A stretch of DNA of 64,000 nucleotides from WHSW01 sp963767285 (GCA_963767285.1 CAVYDJ010000004.1:558001-622000); one strand, 5' to 3'; shown: positions 1-9,109, counted from the stretch's first letter. Made by a program: numbers and translations. The notes: generated by a model from the sequence alone, not told the origin.

Positions 1-137
1 GCCTGCTCGTCAGCGAGCTCGAACGGGTCACGGCCGCGTTCGCCGCCGCCGGCCTCGAGCGCGCGGATGAGCGCGCCGAGGGCGACTGGGCCGCGCTGCT
101 TTGCCGATCCGTGGAATCCGACCCCGGTGCGGTTTAG
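1..137 (+). CDS. prmA: Ribosomal protein L11 methyltransferase, C-terminal end (partial)
   Basis: Only the last 44 codons are in the window, read from base 3 to a TAG at 135-137. The residues LLVSELERVTAAFAAAGL, followed by a WAALL motif near the end, resemble the C-terminal helix-strand of PrmA, the SAM-dependent enzyme that methylates ribosomal protein L11. In many actinobacteria prmA lies near phoH, ybeY and era, as here, which supports the call. No catalytic motif is visible because the methyltransferase core lies upstream, so the assignment rests on the tail and on gene context. Confidence 0.6.
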   Translation, partial: LLVSELERVTAAFAAAGLERADERAEGDWAALLCRSVESDPGAV

Positions 138-140
138 GCT
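135..140 (+). promoter_or_regulatory. Candidate -10 box (TAGGCT) for a leaderless DUF2269 transcript
   Basis: TAGGCT fits TANNNT and lies 6 bases before the ATG at 147. It overlaps the TAG stop of the previous gene, so part of the match could be chance. No clear -35 is visible. Confidence 0.4.
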
Positions 141-146
141 GCGCCA

Positions 147-644
147 ATGAACACGATCGCAGTCACGTTCTACGACGTCGTCGTCTGGCTTCACATCAGC
201 GCGGTGGTGCTCGCCTTCGGGGCCACGTTCGCGTTCGGGATCTACATCGCCCTGGCGCAGCGCAAGTACCCGCGCGCGATCCCGGCCGTGATCGAGGCGC
301 AGACGATGATCAGCCGCTCGATGGTCACGATCGGCGGGATCGTGATCCTGATCACGGGCATCTACCTCACGGCCGACGTCTGGTCCTTCGGCGACTTCTT
401 CGTCGTCTGGGGAATGCTCGCGATCATCGTCCTGCTCGGTCTCGTGCACGGCTTCTTCATCCCCAACGACACCCGCGCCCTGCGGGCGGCGAAGCGGGAC
501 ATCGAGGCCGCCGGCCCGACCGGCGACGTCGAGCTCGGCGCCGAGTTCAACGAGCTCTCGGGCCGCAGCGCCCGGATGGGCCCGATCGCCGGCCTGATCG
601 TGATCATCACGATCTACGTGATGGCCGCGAAGCCGTTCCTCTAG
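147..644 (+). CDS. DUF2269-type integral membrane protein
   Basis: A 165-residue protein with four hydrophobic segments, at about residues 8-35, 55-78, 83-105 and 140-160, so it should be an inner-membrane protein. The first helix carries the WLHISAVVLAFGA pattern typical of the DUF2269 family, whose function is unknown. The start is the ATG six bases after a TANNNT box, with no Shine-Dalgarno sequence. Its stop shares the palindrome CTAG (641-644) with the stop of the convergent gene on the other strand. Confidence 0.75.
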   Translation: MNTIAVTFYDVVVWLHISAVVLAFGATFAFGIYIALAQRKYPRAIPAVIEAQTMISRSMVTIGGIVILITGIYLTADVWSFGDFFVVWGMLAIIVLLGLVHGFFIPNDTRALRAAKRDIEAAGPTGDVELGAEFNELSGRSARMGPIAGLIVIITIYVMAAKPFL

Positions 645-964
645 GCCCGCCGCGCGATCGCGATCGCCGCGGCGACCAGCGCCGTCGCGGCGAGCAGGCT
701 TGCGACCGGACGCTCCTCGCCCATCACCGCCCCGTGCGCTGAGTCCGACATCACGGACGACCGCGTGCGGAAGGAGAACGCCGAGCCCGCCGAGGCCGCC
801 GAGGCGACCGAGAACGCCGACACCACCGAGCCGATCGACCCGATCGAGAGCACCGAGCCCACCGATCCAATCGAGAGCACCGACCCCTTGGAAGCGATCG
901 AGAGCAGCGAGTCCTCGGACCACAGCGAGAGCTTCGAGCCGGTCTCGTGGGCGGAATCGCTCAC
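641..964 (-). CDS. Serine-triplet repeat protein with C-terminal membrane helix
   Basis: Read from a GTG at 964, the product has 107 residues. Serine is found at every third position without a break from residue 10 to 64 (19 in a row), then T67, S70 and S73. Between the serines are mostly V, L, I, G and A, giving units such as SVLSIG. The C-terminus (residues about 88-104) is an Ala/Leu-rich hydrophobic helix ending in ARRA, a likely membrane anchor. The minus strand is preferred because its codons nearly all end in G or C and because the triplet pattern and the helix make sense as protein. The strict period suggests a beta-solenoid or similar extended fold. I cannot name a family or a function. 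It is divergent from murI and ends on the shared CTAG with the DUF2269 gene. Confidence 0.6.
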   Translation of the reverse strand: MSDSAHETGSKLSLWSEDSLLSIASKGSVLSIGSVGSVLSIGSIGSVVSAFSVASAASAGSAFSFRTRSSVMSDSAHGAVMGEERPVASLLAATALVAAAIAIARRA

Positions 965-997
965 CGGCTCAGTCTCGCACCCGGAACAATCCCGCGC

Positions 998-1822
998 ATG
1001 AGCTCCGGCGGACCAGAGGCCACGCTGCCGATCGCCTTCTTCGACTCCGGCGTCGGCGGGCTCACCGTGCTCCACGAATGCCTTGTCTCGCTGCCGGAGG
1101 AGGACTACGTCTACCTCGGCGACGACGCGCGCTTCCCGTATGGGGCGAAGACGGACTCCGAGCTGCGCGAGTGCGCCGAGCGCAACACCGCCTACCTGCT
1201 CGACCGCGGGGCGAAGCTGATCGTGATCGCCTGCAACTCGGCGGCCTCGGCCGGCCTGGAGGCAGCGCGGTCGATCGCCGCCGAGCGCGGGGTGGAGGTG
1301 GTGGCGGTGATCGAGCCGGAGGCGGAGATCGCCGCCGCGATCACCGACTCGGGCCGGGTCGGCGTCCTGGCGACCCCGGCGACCGTCGACGGGGGGGCAT
1401 ACCTGCGCGCGCTCGGCAACCAGCATCGCGAGCTCACGGTGACCGAGGTGGCCGCGCCCGATCTGGCGGCGATCATCCAGCGCGGCTTCCCGTTCTCGGA
1501 GGACGTGGTCGAGACGGTGCGCTCCTACTGCGAGCCGCTCAAGCGCGCCGACGTCGACACGGTGATCCTCGGGTGCACGCACTATCCGCTCGTGCGCCCG
1601 ATGCTGCAGCGCTTCCTCGGCCGTGAAGTGCGGCTGGTGACCGCCGGGCACGCCCTCGCGGCGACCGCGCAGCGGATCCTCGAGTCGCGCGGCCTCGAGA
1701 GCGCCGGCGAGGGGGAGGGCACCTACCGGTTCCTCTGCACCGGCGATCCGGACGCGTTCCGCGAGCTCGGCACGCGGTTCCTGCAGCTGCCGCTCGGCGA
1801 GGTCGAGCGGGTCGACCTGTAG
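998..1822 (+). CDS. murI: Glutamate racemase
   Basis: Converts L-glutamate to D-glutamate for peptidoglycan in the cytoplasm. The 274-residue protein has FDSGVGG at residues 15-21, the first catalytic cysteine in ACNSA (Cys79) and the second in GCTHYPL (Cys193). These are the two cysteines of the cofactor-independent racemase fold. The ATG at 998 was chosen because it sits about ten residues before the conserved core; upstream in-frame codons overlap the divergent repeat gene. A small yqeY gene follows after 18 bases. Confidence 0.95.
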   Translation: MSSGGPEATLPIAFFDSGVGGLTVLHECLVSLPEEDYVYLGDDARFPYGAKTDSELRECAERNTAYLLDRGAKLIVIACNSAASAGLEAARSIAAERGVEVVAVIEPEAEIAAAITDSGRVGVLATPATVDGGAYLRALGNQHRELTVTEVAAPDLAAIIQRGFPFSEDVVETVRSYCEPLKRADVDTVILGCTHYPLVRPMLQRFLGREVRLVTAGHALAATAQRILESRGLESAGEGEGTYRFLCTGDPDAFRELGTRFLQLPLGEVERVDL

Positions 1823-1826
1823 GTCG

Positions 1827-1832
1827 TACCCT
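1827..1832 (+). promoter_or_regulatory. Candidate -10 box (TACCCT), leaderless yqeY
   Basis: TACCCT lies 8 bases before the ATG at 1841, in the short gap after murI. No clear Shine-Dalgarno or -35 is seen. Confidence 0.45.
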
Positions 1833-1840
1833 TGTAGGCG

Positions 1841-2278
1841 ATGCCCGAGACGATTCTCGAACAGGTCCAGAACGACACCCGCACGGCAATGAAGGCCGGC
1901 GAGCGCGAGCGCGTCGGCGCGCTGCGCCTGGTCGCCGACGCCCTGCAGAAGGACGCCAAGGCGGGGGGCGACGACGAGGTCGCGGTGCTGCGGCGTGAGC
2001 GCAAGCGCCGACTCGAGGCAGCCGAGGCCTACCGCGACGGTGGGAGCGGAGAGCGCGCCGAGGCCGAGGAGGCCGAGGCACGCGAGATCGAGCGCTACCT
2101 GCCGGCCGAGATGTCGGACGACGACCTCGCCGCCCTCGTCGACGAGGCGATCGCGGAGTCCGGCGCTCAGTCTCCGGCCGACATGGGCAAGGTCATGGGT
2201 CCGCTGATGCCGAAGGTCGGCGGGCGCGCCGACGGCAAGCGCGTCAGCGCGATGGTCAAAGACAGGCTCACCGCTTAG
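1841..2278 (+). CDS. GatB/YqeY domain protein
   Basis: A 145-residue soluble protein of the YqeY type, related to the C-terminal helical domain of the GatB amidotransferase subunit. It has the typical start (QVQNDTRTAMKAGERERVGALR), the central AREIERYLPAEMSDD segment and the end PADMGKVMGPLMPKVGGRADG. The length is normal for the family. The cellular role of free-standing YqeY proteins is not settled; a link to tRNA or translation is only suggested by the homology. The TAG stop overlaps the GTG start of phoH by one base. Confidence 0.9.
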   Translation: MPETILEQVQNDTRTAMKAGERERVGALRLVADALQKDAKAGGDDEVAVLRRERKRRLEAAEAYRDGGSGERAEAEEAEAREIERYLPAEMSDDDLAALVDEAIAESGAQSPADMGKVMGPLMPKVGGRADGKRVSAMVKDRLTA

Positions 2279-3228
2279 TGGCGCGCCGTCAGCTGACCCT
2301 CGACAACACGACCGCGGCCGAGCTCGCGGGCTCTGAGGACACCGTCCTGCGCGAGCTCGAGGACCGGCTCGGCTGCGATGTCTACCTGCGGGGCAACGTG
2401 CTGACGCTCGATGGCGAGGACGCCGACGTTCAGAGGGCGGCGACGATGGTCGACGAGCTGGTCGGTCTGGCCGAGCGGGGCCACGACCTCGCGCCCGGGA
2501 CGGTCGAGACGGTGACCGGCGCGATCGAGGCGGCAGAGAAGCCGGTCGAGATCCTGGAGGACGTGATCTGGCGCCACCGGTCGACCAAGGTCGCGCCGAA
2601 GACCGTCAACCAGAAGCGCTACACGGACTCGATCCGCCGCCACACGGTCACCTTCGGGATCGGCCCGGCGGGCACCGGCAAGACCTTCCTGGCGGTCGCG
2701 AGTGCGGTCGCGGCGCTCGAGGCCCGCAAGGTCAGCCGGATCATCCTCACCCGGCCGGCGGTCGAGGCCGGCGAGCGGCTCGGCTTCCTGCCCGGCGACA
2801 TCCAGGCGAAGGTCGATCCCTACCTGCGCCCGCTCTTCGACGCCCTCTACGACATGCTCGACCCGGAGAAGGTCCTTACCTACTTCGACCGCGGCGTGAT
2901 CGAGGTGGCGCCGCTCGCGTTCATGAGAGGCCGGACGCTTAACGATTCATTCGTGATCCTCGACGAGGCCCAGAACACGAGCCCCGAGCAGATGAAGATG
3001 TTCCTGACCCGGCTCGGGTTCGGGTCGAAGATGGTCGTCACCGGGGACATCACCCAGATCGACCTGCCCCGCGACCAGCGCTCCGGGCTGGTCGTCGTCA
3101 GCGAGATCCTCTCCGCGGTCGACGACATCGCCTTCGTCCGCTTCGGCGGCGAGGACGTCGTCCGCCACCAGCTCGTCCAGCGGATCGTCGCCGCCTACGG
3201 CGAGTATTCGGAACGAAACGCCGATTGA
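2278..3228 (+). CDS. phoH: PhoH-like ATPase
   Basis: A 316-residue P-loop ATPase. An N-terminal KH-like region (residues 20-80) precedes Walker A GPAGTGKT (129-136) and Walker B ILDEAQN (Asp229). Signature segments IILTRPAVEAGERLGFLPGD and TGDITQIDLPR are present. PhoH proteins next to ybeY are thought to act in RNA processing or ribosome maturation, though the exact reaction is unknown. GTG start overlapping the yqeY stop; the ybeY start overlaps its stop codon, so yqeY-phoH-ybeY-era look co-transcribed. Confidence 0.92.
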   Translation: MARRQLTLDNTTAAELAGSEDTVLRELEDRLGCDVYLRGNVLTLDGEDADVQRAATMVDELVGLAERGHDLAPGTVETVTGAIEAAEKPVEILEDVIWRHRSTKVAPKTVNQKRYTDSIRRHTVTFGIGPAGTGKTFLAVASAVAALEARKVSRIILTRPAVEAGERLGFLPGDIQAKVDPYLRPLFDALYDMLDPEKVLTYFDRGVIEVAPLAFMRGRTLNDSFVILDEAQNTSPEQMKMFLTRLGFGSKMVVTGDITQIDLPRDQRSGLVVVSEILSAVDDIAFVRFGGEDVVRHQLVQRIVAAYGEYSERNAD

Positions 3229-3584
3229 CGCTCGAGCTCGACGTCCCGGCGGAGCTTCGCCCGGCGGCCGAGGCGACGCTGGACGCGGTCGGCGTCACGG
3301 ACGGCCACCTCTCGCTCGAGCTGATCGGTGAGGACCGGATTCGCGAGCTGAACCGAGAGCACCGGGGCAAGGATGAGCCGACCGACGTGCTTTCGTTCCC
3401 GATCGACGGGATCGGCTCGGCGGCCGGCCCGCGCGAGCTCGGAGACGTCGTGATCTGCGCCGAGCACACCTCCAACCTGACCGAGGCGGCGGTTCACGGG
3501 GTGCTCCATCTGTGCGGCTACGACCACGAGACGGACGACGGTGAGATGCTGGAGCTCCAGGCGGGGATCATGGAATCGCTGTGA
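3225..3584 (+). CDS. ybeY: Endoribonuclease YbeY, rRNA maturation factor
   Basis: A 119-residue zinc-dependent endonuclease involved in 16S rRNA 3' maturation and ribosome quality control. The zinc motif is intact: HGVLHLCGYDH, with His-x3-His-x5-His spacing, followed by an acidic stretch. The substrate-side motif DVLSFP is also present. The start is a TTG at 3225 that overlaps the phoH stop (TTGA). The protein is short compared with many YbeY but starts at the usual place. The era start overlaps its stop by four bases. Confidence 0.93.
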   Translation: MTLELDVPAELRPAAEATLDAVGVTDGHLSLELIGEDRIRELNREHRGKDEPTDVLSFPIDGIGSAAGPRELGDVVICAEHTSNLTEAAVHGVLHLCGYDHETDDGEMLELQAGIMESL

Positions 3585-4480
3585 CCGAGACCCGCTCCGG
3601 ATTCATCGGCCTCGCCGGACGGCCGAACGTCGGCAAGTCGACGATCGTGAACGCGATCGTGGGCGCCAAGGTCGCGATCATCTCCGACCGACCGCAGACC
3701 ACCCGCCGGGCGAGCCGCGGCGTTGCCACCGATGTCGCCGCCGGCTGGCAGCTCGTCCTCGTCGACCTGCCCGGCGTCCAGCGGCCGCGCGACGTGCTCA
3801 CCGAGCGCATGCAGCGCCGGGTCGAACACGAGCTCGAGGGTGCGGACGCGGTCCTGTTCGTGGTCAACGGCGAGCAGGGGATCGGGCCGGGGGACCGGTT
3901 CATCGCCGATCACCTGCTGAAGGCCGACCCGAACGTGCAGGTGATCTGCGCGGTCAACAAGATCGACCGGCTCAGCAAGGCCGAGACGACAGCGGCGCTC
4001 GCGGCGGCGGCGGAGCTCGAGATCGTCGACGAAGTTTTCCCGGTCTCGGCGAAGCGGGGCACCGGGATGGGGCCGCTGACCGAACGCCTGGCCGAGCTCG
4101 TCCCCGAGGGGCCGTTCATGTACCCGCCCGAGGACCGCTCGGACCAGCCCAGCGAGGTCCACCTGGCCGAGCTGATCCGCGAGCAGGTCCTCCGTCGCAC
4201 CCGCGAGGAGCTCCCGCACGCGGTCGAGGTGGCGGTCGAGGAGATCGAGGAGCGCGAGGACGGGCTGGTCGCGGTGAAGGCCCAGGTCTGGGCGGAGACG
4301 GACTCGCAGAAGGGAATCCTGATCGGCAAGGGCGGGCGGATGATCCGCGACATCGGCACCGCCGCCCGCAAGGAGCTCGAGCGCGAGCTCGGCGCCAAGG
4401 TCTTCCTCGACCTCAATGTGCGCGTCCGCGAGCAGTGGCGCCGCGACGAGGGCTTGCTCGACCGGCTGGGCATCGACTAG
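3581..4480 (+). CDS. era: GTPase Era
   Basis: A 299-residue GTPase that binds the 3' end of 16S rRNA during small-subunit assembly. G1 is GRPNVGKS at residues 13-20, G2 lies in the TTRRASRG segment, G3 is DLPG, G4 is NKID and G5 is SAKRG. The C-terminal KH domain carries GILIGKGGRMI. The GTG start forms a GTGA overlap with ybeY. This is the last gene of the run before a separate promoter for hisI. Confidence 0.96.
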   Translation: MTETRSGFIGLAGRPNVGKSTIVNAIVGAKVAIISDRPQTTRRASRGVATDVAAGWQLVLVDLPGVQRPRDVLTERMQRRVEHELEGADAVLFVVNGEQGIGPGDRFIADHLLKADPNVQVICAVNKIDRLSKAETTAALAAAAELEIVDEVFPVSAKRGTGMGPLTERLAELVPEGPFMYPPEDRSDQPSEVHLAELIREQVLRRTREELPHAVEVAVEEIEEREDGLVAVKAQVWAETDSQKGILIGKGGRMIRDIGTAARKELERELGAKVFLDLNVRVREQWRRDEGLLDRLGID

Positions 4481-4489
4481 CGCTGCCCC

Positions 4490-4495
4490 TACGAT
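4490..4495 (+). promoter_or_regulatory. Candidate -10 box (TACGAT), leaderless hisI/trp operon
   Basis: TACGAT lies 6 bases before the ATG of hisIE at 4502, downstream of the era stop. It could drive hisIE-trpEGD. No -35 of good match was found. Confidence 0.5.
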
Positions 4496-4501
4496 TGCGC
4501 G

Positions 4502-5110
4502 ATGAGCGACTCGGTCCGCTTCGACGAGAACGGCCTCGTGCCGTGCGTGATGCAGGACGCCTCGACGGGGGAGGTGCTGACCCTCGCCTACATGAACGAG
4601 GAGGCCCTCCAGAAGACGGTCGAGACCCGCGAGGTCCACTTCTTCAGCCGCTCGCGCCAGGAGCTGTGGCGCAAGGGGGAGACCTCGGGCAACGTGATGC
4701 GGCTGCGCGCGCTGCGATACGACTGCGACGAGGATGCCCTCCTGGCGCTGGTCGATCCGGCCGGCCCCGCCTGTCACACGGGCGAGCGGACGTGTTTTTA
4801 CCGCGACCTCGAGGGCGAGCTCGAAGCGGTCGCCTACGAGGCGCTGCCCGAGCTCGAGCGCACGCTCGCCGAGCGCGCGCGCGAGCGTCCCGAGGGCTCC
4901 TACACGGTGGAGCTGCTCGACGATCCCGAGCGGATCGGCGACAAGGTGCGCGAGGAGGCCGACGAGGTCGCCCGAGCCGCCGCCGGCGAATCCGACGAGC
5001 GGCTCGCCGAGGAGGCCGCCGACGTGCTCTACCACCTCGAGGTGCTGATGCTGTCGCGCGGCCGGTCGCTCAGCGATGCCCTGGAGGTGCTGAATGGCCG
5101 CCGCGGCTGA
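4502..5110 (+). CDS. hisIE: Bifunctional phosphoribosyl-AMP cyclohydrolase / phosphoribosyl-ATP pyrophosphatase
   Basis: Carries out steps 2 and 3 of histidine synthesis in one 202-residue protein. The N-terminal HisI half (residues about 5-105) has FSRSRQELWRKGETSG, the zinc/magnesium segment YDCDEDA and the cysteine motif HTGERTCFY. The C-terminal HisE half (about 115-202) has EEADEVARAA and EEAADVLYHLEVL, the MazG-like helices that bind the metal. No other his genes are nearby, so it is attached to the trp genes. It overlaps trpE by 17 bases. Confidence 0.95.
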   Translation: MSDSVRFDENGLVPCVMQDASTGEVLTLAYMNEEALQKTVETREVHFFSRSRQELWRKGETSGNVMRLRALRYDCDEDALLALVDPAGPACHTGERTCFYRDLEGELEAVAYEALPELERTLAERARERPEGSYTVELLDDPERIGDKVREEADEVARAAAGESDERLAEEAADVLYHLEVLMLSRGRSLSDALEVLNGRRG

Positions 5111-6602
5111 TCGCCCAGCCGAGATCGAGCCCGGCCTCGACCGCGCGCGCGAGCTCGCCCGCGAGGCGAACGTCGTTCCGGTCAGGTTCAGCTTCGTCGA
5201 CGACTGCGAGACCCCGGTCTCCGCGTTCCTGAAGCTGCGCGAGGCGTTTCCGGGGCCATCTTTCCTCCTCGAGTCAGCCGAGCAGGGCCGGCTGGGTCGG
5301 TACTCGTTCCTGGGCTTCCGGCCGCGGGTCGAGCTGCGCTGGTCGGACGGTGAGCTGACCGAGACCCGCGATGGCGAGGTGGTCAAGAGCCCGGTCGAGG
5401 ATCCGTATGGCGCCGTGGCGGAGATCCTCGGTCGCTTTACGATCGCCGAGCCGGAGCGGCTGCCGCCGTTTGCCGGCGGCGCGGTGGGCTTCTTCGGCTA
5501 CGACCTTGTGCGGACGGTCGAGCCACTCGGCGAGCCGAACCCCGACCCGCTCGGACTGCCCGATCTGGCGCTGATGGTCTGCGAGCTGATGCTGGCGTTC
5601 GACCACCAAAGGCACGAGGTGACCGTGGTCGCCTACGCGTTCGCCGAGGGGGACGCGGTCGACACCGCCTACGACCACGCTCTGGGCGTGATCGACGAGG
5701 CGCGGGCGGCACTGCGCGGGCCCGTCCCCACGCCGCGGGCGCGGCCCGAGGTGGAGGCCGGTGAGTGGACGTCGAACATGACCCGCGAGAACTTCGAGGC
5801 GAACGTCGCCCGGATCGTCGAGTACACCCACGCCGGGGACGCGTTCCAGGTCGTCCCCTCGCAGCGCTTCTCCGCACCGGCGCGCGTCGAGGCGTTCTCG
5901 ATCTACCGCGGCCTGCGCACGGTGAACCCGTCGCCGTACATGTACTTCCTCGAGTTCGGGGACTTCCAGATCGCGGGCGCCTCGCCCGAGCCCCTGGTCA
6001 AGGTGATCGGCGACCGCGCCGAGACGCGGCCGATCGCCGGTACGTACCCCCGCGGTTCGAACGAGGACGAGGACCGCGCTCAGGCGAAGGCGCTGCTCGA
6101 CGACCCGAAGGAACGCGCCGAGCACGTGATGCTGGTCGACCTCGGGCGCAACGACCTCGGACGGGTATGCGAGTACGGGACCGTGAACGTCGACGAGTAC
6201 ATGGTTGTCGAGACCTACTCGCACGTCTTCCACATCGTCAGCCAGGTCTCCGGGACGCTGCGCGACGGGGTCGGGGCGATGGACGTCCTGCGTGCGACGC
6301 TCCCGGCGGGAACGCTGTCGGGCGCGCCGAAGGTGCGGGCGATGCAGATCATCGACGAGCTCGAGCCGCACAAGCGCTGCTCCTACGGCGGCGCGATCGG
6401 CTACCTGAGCTTCACCGGCGACCTCGACACCGCGATCCACATCCGCACCGCGGTGGTCAAGGACGGGCTCGTCCACGTCCAGGCCGGCGGCGGGACGGTC
6501 GCCGACGCGAAGCCCGACTACGAGTACCGCGAGAGCGTCAGCAAGGCTCAGGCCATGTTCGCCGCCGTTGAGCTGGCCGAGCAGCAGCCGGAGTGGGGGT
6601 AG
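5094..6602 (+). CDS. trpE: Anthranilate synthase component I
   Basis: The 502-residue chorismate-binding subunit that makes anthranilate with ammonia supplied by TrpG. The N-terminal half holds the LLESAEQGRLGRYSFLG motif of the tryptophan feedback site. The C-terminal catalytic half has PSPYMYFLEF, ASPEPLVKV, TRPIAGTYPRG, LVDLGRNDLGRV and the GGGTVADAKPDYEY end. The ATG at 5094 lies inside the hisIE end, giving translational coupling. trpG follows after three bases. Confidence 0.96.
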   Translation: MAAAADRPAEIEPGLDRARELAREANVVPVRFSFVDDCETPVSAFLKLREAFPGPSFLLESAEQGRLGRYSFLGFRPRVELRWSDGELTETRDGEVVKSPVEDPYGAVAEILGRFTIAEPERLPPFAGGAVGFFGYDLVRTVEPLGEPNPDPLGLPDLALMVCELMLAFDHQRHEVTVVAYAFAEGDAVDTAYDHALGVIDEARAALRGPVPTPRARPEVEAGEWTSNMTRENFEANVARIVEYTHAGDAFQVVPSQRFSAPARVEAFSIYRGLRTVNPSPYMYFLEFGDFQIAGASPEPLVKVIGDRAETRPIAGTYPRGSNEDEDRAQAKALLDDPKERAEHVMLVDLGRNDLGRVCEYGTVNVDEYMVVETYSHVFHIVSQVSGTLRDGVGAMDVLRATLPAGTLSGAPKVRAMQIIDELEPHKRCSYGGAIGYLSFTGDLDTAIHIRTAVVKDGLVHVQAGGGTVADAKPDYEYRESVSKAQAMFAAVELAEQQPEWG

Positions 6603-6605
6603 GCG

Positions 6606-7169
<564 letters not shown>

Positions 7170-7172
7170 CCC

Positions 7173-8201
7173 ATGCCCAACGACGTTCTCACCCGCGCGA
7201 TCGACGAGGTCGCGTCCGGCATTCATCTGACGGCCGACCACGCGACGGCGGTGCTCGACGAGGTGATGGAGGGGCGCGCCAGCGAGGTGCAGACCGCCGC
7301 CTTCCTGATCGCGCTGCGCGCAAAGGGGGAGACGGTCGCCGAGCTTGTCGGCCTGGCGCGGACGATGCGCCGCCTGGCCGCCGAGGTCGAGACGAGCCGC
7401 GGCGACCTCGTTGACACGGCGGGTACGGGGGGCGGGCCCTCGACGTTCAACATCTCGACCGCGGCGGCGATCGTCGCCGCCGGGGCGGAGTGCGCCGTCG
7501 CCAAGCACGGCAACCGCTCGAACACGAGCCGCTCCGGCTCGGCGGATCTGCTCGAGGCCCTCGGGGTGAACATCCAGCTCGATCCGGCCGGCGTCGCCCG
7601 CTGCATCGAGCAGGTGGGCTTCGGGTTCATGTTCGCGCCCCGCCATCACGGGGCGATGAAGCACGTCGTCCCGGTGCGCCAGGAGCTCGCGGTGCGGACG
7701 ATCTTCAACTTCCTCGGCCCGCTGACCAACCCCGCCGGGGCCGAGCGCCAGCTGCTCGGGGTCTCGGATCGCCGCTACCAGGAGACGATCGCCGAAGCGC
7801 TCGTCGGACTCGGCTGCGAGCGAGCCCTGGTCGTCTGCTCCGACGACGGCGTCGACGAGCTCAGCGTCACCGGGCGGACCCGGGTGGTCGAGGTCGCCGA
7901 CGGCCGCACGGAGGAGTGGTTCGTGACCCCGGAGGACCTCGGGATCGAGCGGGCCGAGCTCGGGTCGATCTCCGGAGCCAGCCCGGAGGAGAACGCTGCC
8001 GTCGTCCGGGCGGTGCTCGCCGGCGAGCCGGGACCGGCGCGGGACGTCGTCATCCTCAACGCCGGTGCCGCGATCCTCGCGGGCGGTGGCGCTCATGACC
8101 TCGCTTCGGGCGTCGAGCGGGCGGCCGACGCGATCGACTCCGGCGCCGCCGAGGGAACGCTAGAGCGGCTGGCCAAGCTCACTCAGGAGCTCGCCGTCTG
8201 A
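7173..8201 (+). CDS. trpD: Anthranilate phosphoribosyltransferase
   Basis: Joins anthranilate to PRPP, the second step of tryptophan synthesis. The 342-residue protein has the glycine-rich PRPP loop DTAGTGGG, the KHGNRS segment, the anthranilate-side motif FMFAPRHHGAMKH and the NFLGPLTNPAG region. Length and order of motifs are normal for a stand-alone TrpD. It lies 3 bases after trpG. A 37-base gap with its own promoter-like box separates it from trpC. Confidence 0.96.
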   Translation: MPNDVLTRAIDEVASGIHLTADHATAVLDEVMEGRASEVQTAAFLIALRAKGETVAELVGLARTMRRLAAEVETSRGDLVDTAGTGGGPSTFNISTAAAIVAAGAECAVAKHGNRSNTSRSGSADLLEALGVNIQLDPAGVARCIEQVGFGFMFAPRHHGAMKHVVPVRQELAVRTIFNFLGPLTNPAGAERQLLGVSDRRYQETIAEALVGLGCERALVVCSDDGVDELSVTGRTRVVEVADGRTEEWFVTPEDLGIERAELGSISGASPEENAAVVRAVLAGEPGPARDVVILNAGAAILAGGGAHDLASGVERAADAIDSGAAEGTLERLAKLTQELAV

Positions 8202-8223
8202 CCACGACGGGCGGCCGCTCGAC

Positions 8224-8229
8224 TACCCT
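8224..8229 (+). promoter_or_regulatory. Candidate -10 box (TACCCT), internal promoter for trpC
   Basis: TACCCT lies 9 bases before the trpC ATG at 8239, in the only sizeable gap of this operon. It may give trpC an independent, leaderless transcript. Confidence 0.4.
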
Positions 8230-8238
8230 GATCTGCGC

Positions 8239-9060
8239 ATGAGCAAGCTGGATGAGCTCGTGGGGGCAGCGCGGGAGGATGTGGAGCGGCGAAAGCGGCA
8301 GGTGCCGGCCGCTGAGCTTCGCGATGCCGTCGGCACCCTGAGCGGCTCGCGCCCGTTCAACGAGGCGCTGGTCCGGCCGGGCCTGTCGCTGATCGCCGAG
8401 TTCAAGCGCCGCTCTCCGAGCGGCGGCGAGATCGCCCCCGGGGCCACGGTCGAGGAGGTGGTCGCCGCCTACGAGCGGGGCGGAGCGGCCGCGCTCTCGG
8501 TGCTCACCGACGAGCGGAACTTCGGCGGCTCGCTCGGTGACCTGCGTGCCGCTCGGGCCGCCTGCGGGCTCCCGATCCTGCGCAAGGACTTCATCGTCGA
8601 CCCGTACCAGCTCTACGAGGCGGTGGTCAACGGCGCCGACGCGGTGCTGCTGATCGTCGCCGCGCTCGACGAACCGGCGCTGCGGGAGCTTTATCACGAG
8701 GCGACCCAGCTGGATCTCGACTGCCTGGTCGAGGTCCACGACGAGGAAGAGCTCGAGCGCGCCCTGGAGCTCGACGTCGACGTGATCGGGATCAACAACC
8801 GCAACCTCGGCGACCTGACCGTCGACCTCGAGACGACGTCCGAGCTGATGACCGACGTCCCGGCCGGAAAGACGGTGGTCGCGGAGTCCGGCTACGACCG
8901 CTGGGAGCAGCTTGCCGAGCTCGAGCGGATCGGCTGCGACGCGGTCCTGATCGGCGAAGCGTTGATGCGCTCCGGCGATCCGGAGACCGCGCTGCGCGAG
9001 CTGACGATGGACGAGGAGCGCACCCGCGAGCACTACATCGACCGCGCCTCGGAGGGTTAA
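8239..9060 (+). CDS. trpC: Indole-3-glycerol phosphate synthase
   Basis: Closes the indole ring to form indole-3-glycerol phosphate. The 273-residue TIM-barrel protein has the substrate-binding loop IAEFKRRSPS, the catalytic lysine region ILRKDFIVDPYQ, the INNRNL strand and the phosphate site AESGYD. It is a single-function enzyme without a fused TrpF. It is the last gene of the first trp block; the remaining trp genes (trpFBA) lie 4.8 kb further on. Confidence 0.96.
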   Translation: MSKLDELVGAAREDVERRKRQVPAAELRDAVGTLSGSRPFNEALVRPGLSLIAEFKRRSPSGGEIAPGATVEEVVAAYERGGAAALSVLTDERNFGGSLGDLRAARAACGLPILRKDFIVDPYQLYEAVVNGADAVLLIVAALDEPALRELYHEATQLDLDCLVEVHDEEELERALELDVDVIGINNRNLGDLTVDLETTSELMTDVPAGKTVVAESGYDRWEQLAELERIGCDAVLIGEALMRSGDPETALRELTMDEERTREHYIDRASEG

Positions 9061-9109
9061 GGCCGGATTCTTAGGTGCTCTTTCGGTTTCCGTTAGGGCG
9101 CTTTAGGAA

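Noticed and set aside
765..1001. A plus-strand frame encoding an acidic Glu/Pro/Thr repeat opposite the serine-triplet gene
   Set aside because: It overlaps the murI start and has no membrane or family features; the minus-strand reading gives a cleaner repeat plus a membrane helix and better third-position GC.
5094..5110. A trp leader peptide and attenuator before trpE
   Set aside because: trpE starts inside hisIE with no gap, so there is no room for a leader; no Trp-codon cluster was seen.
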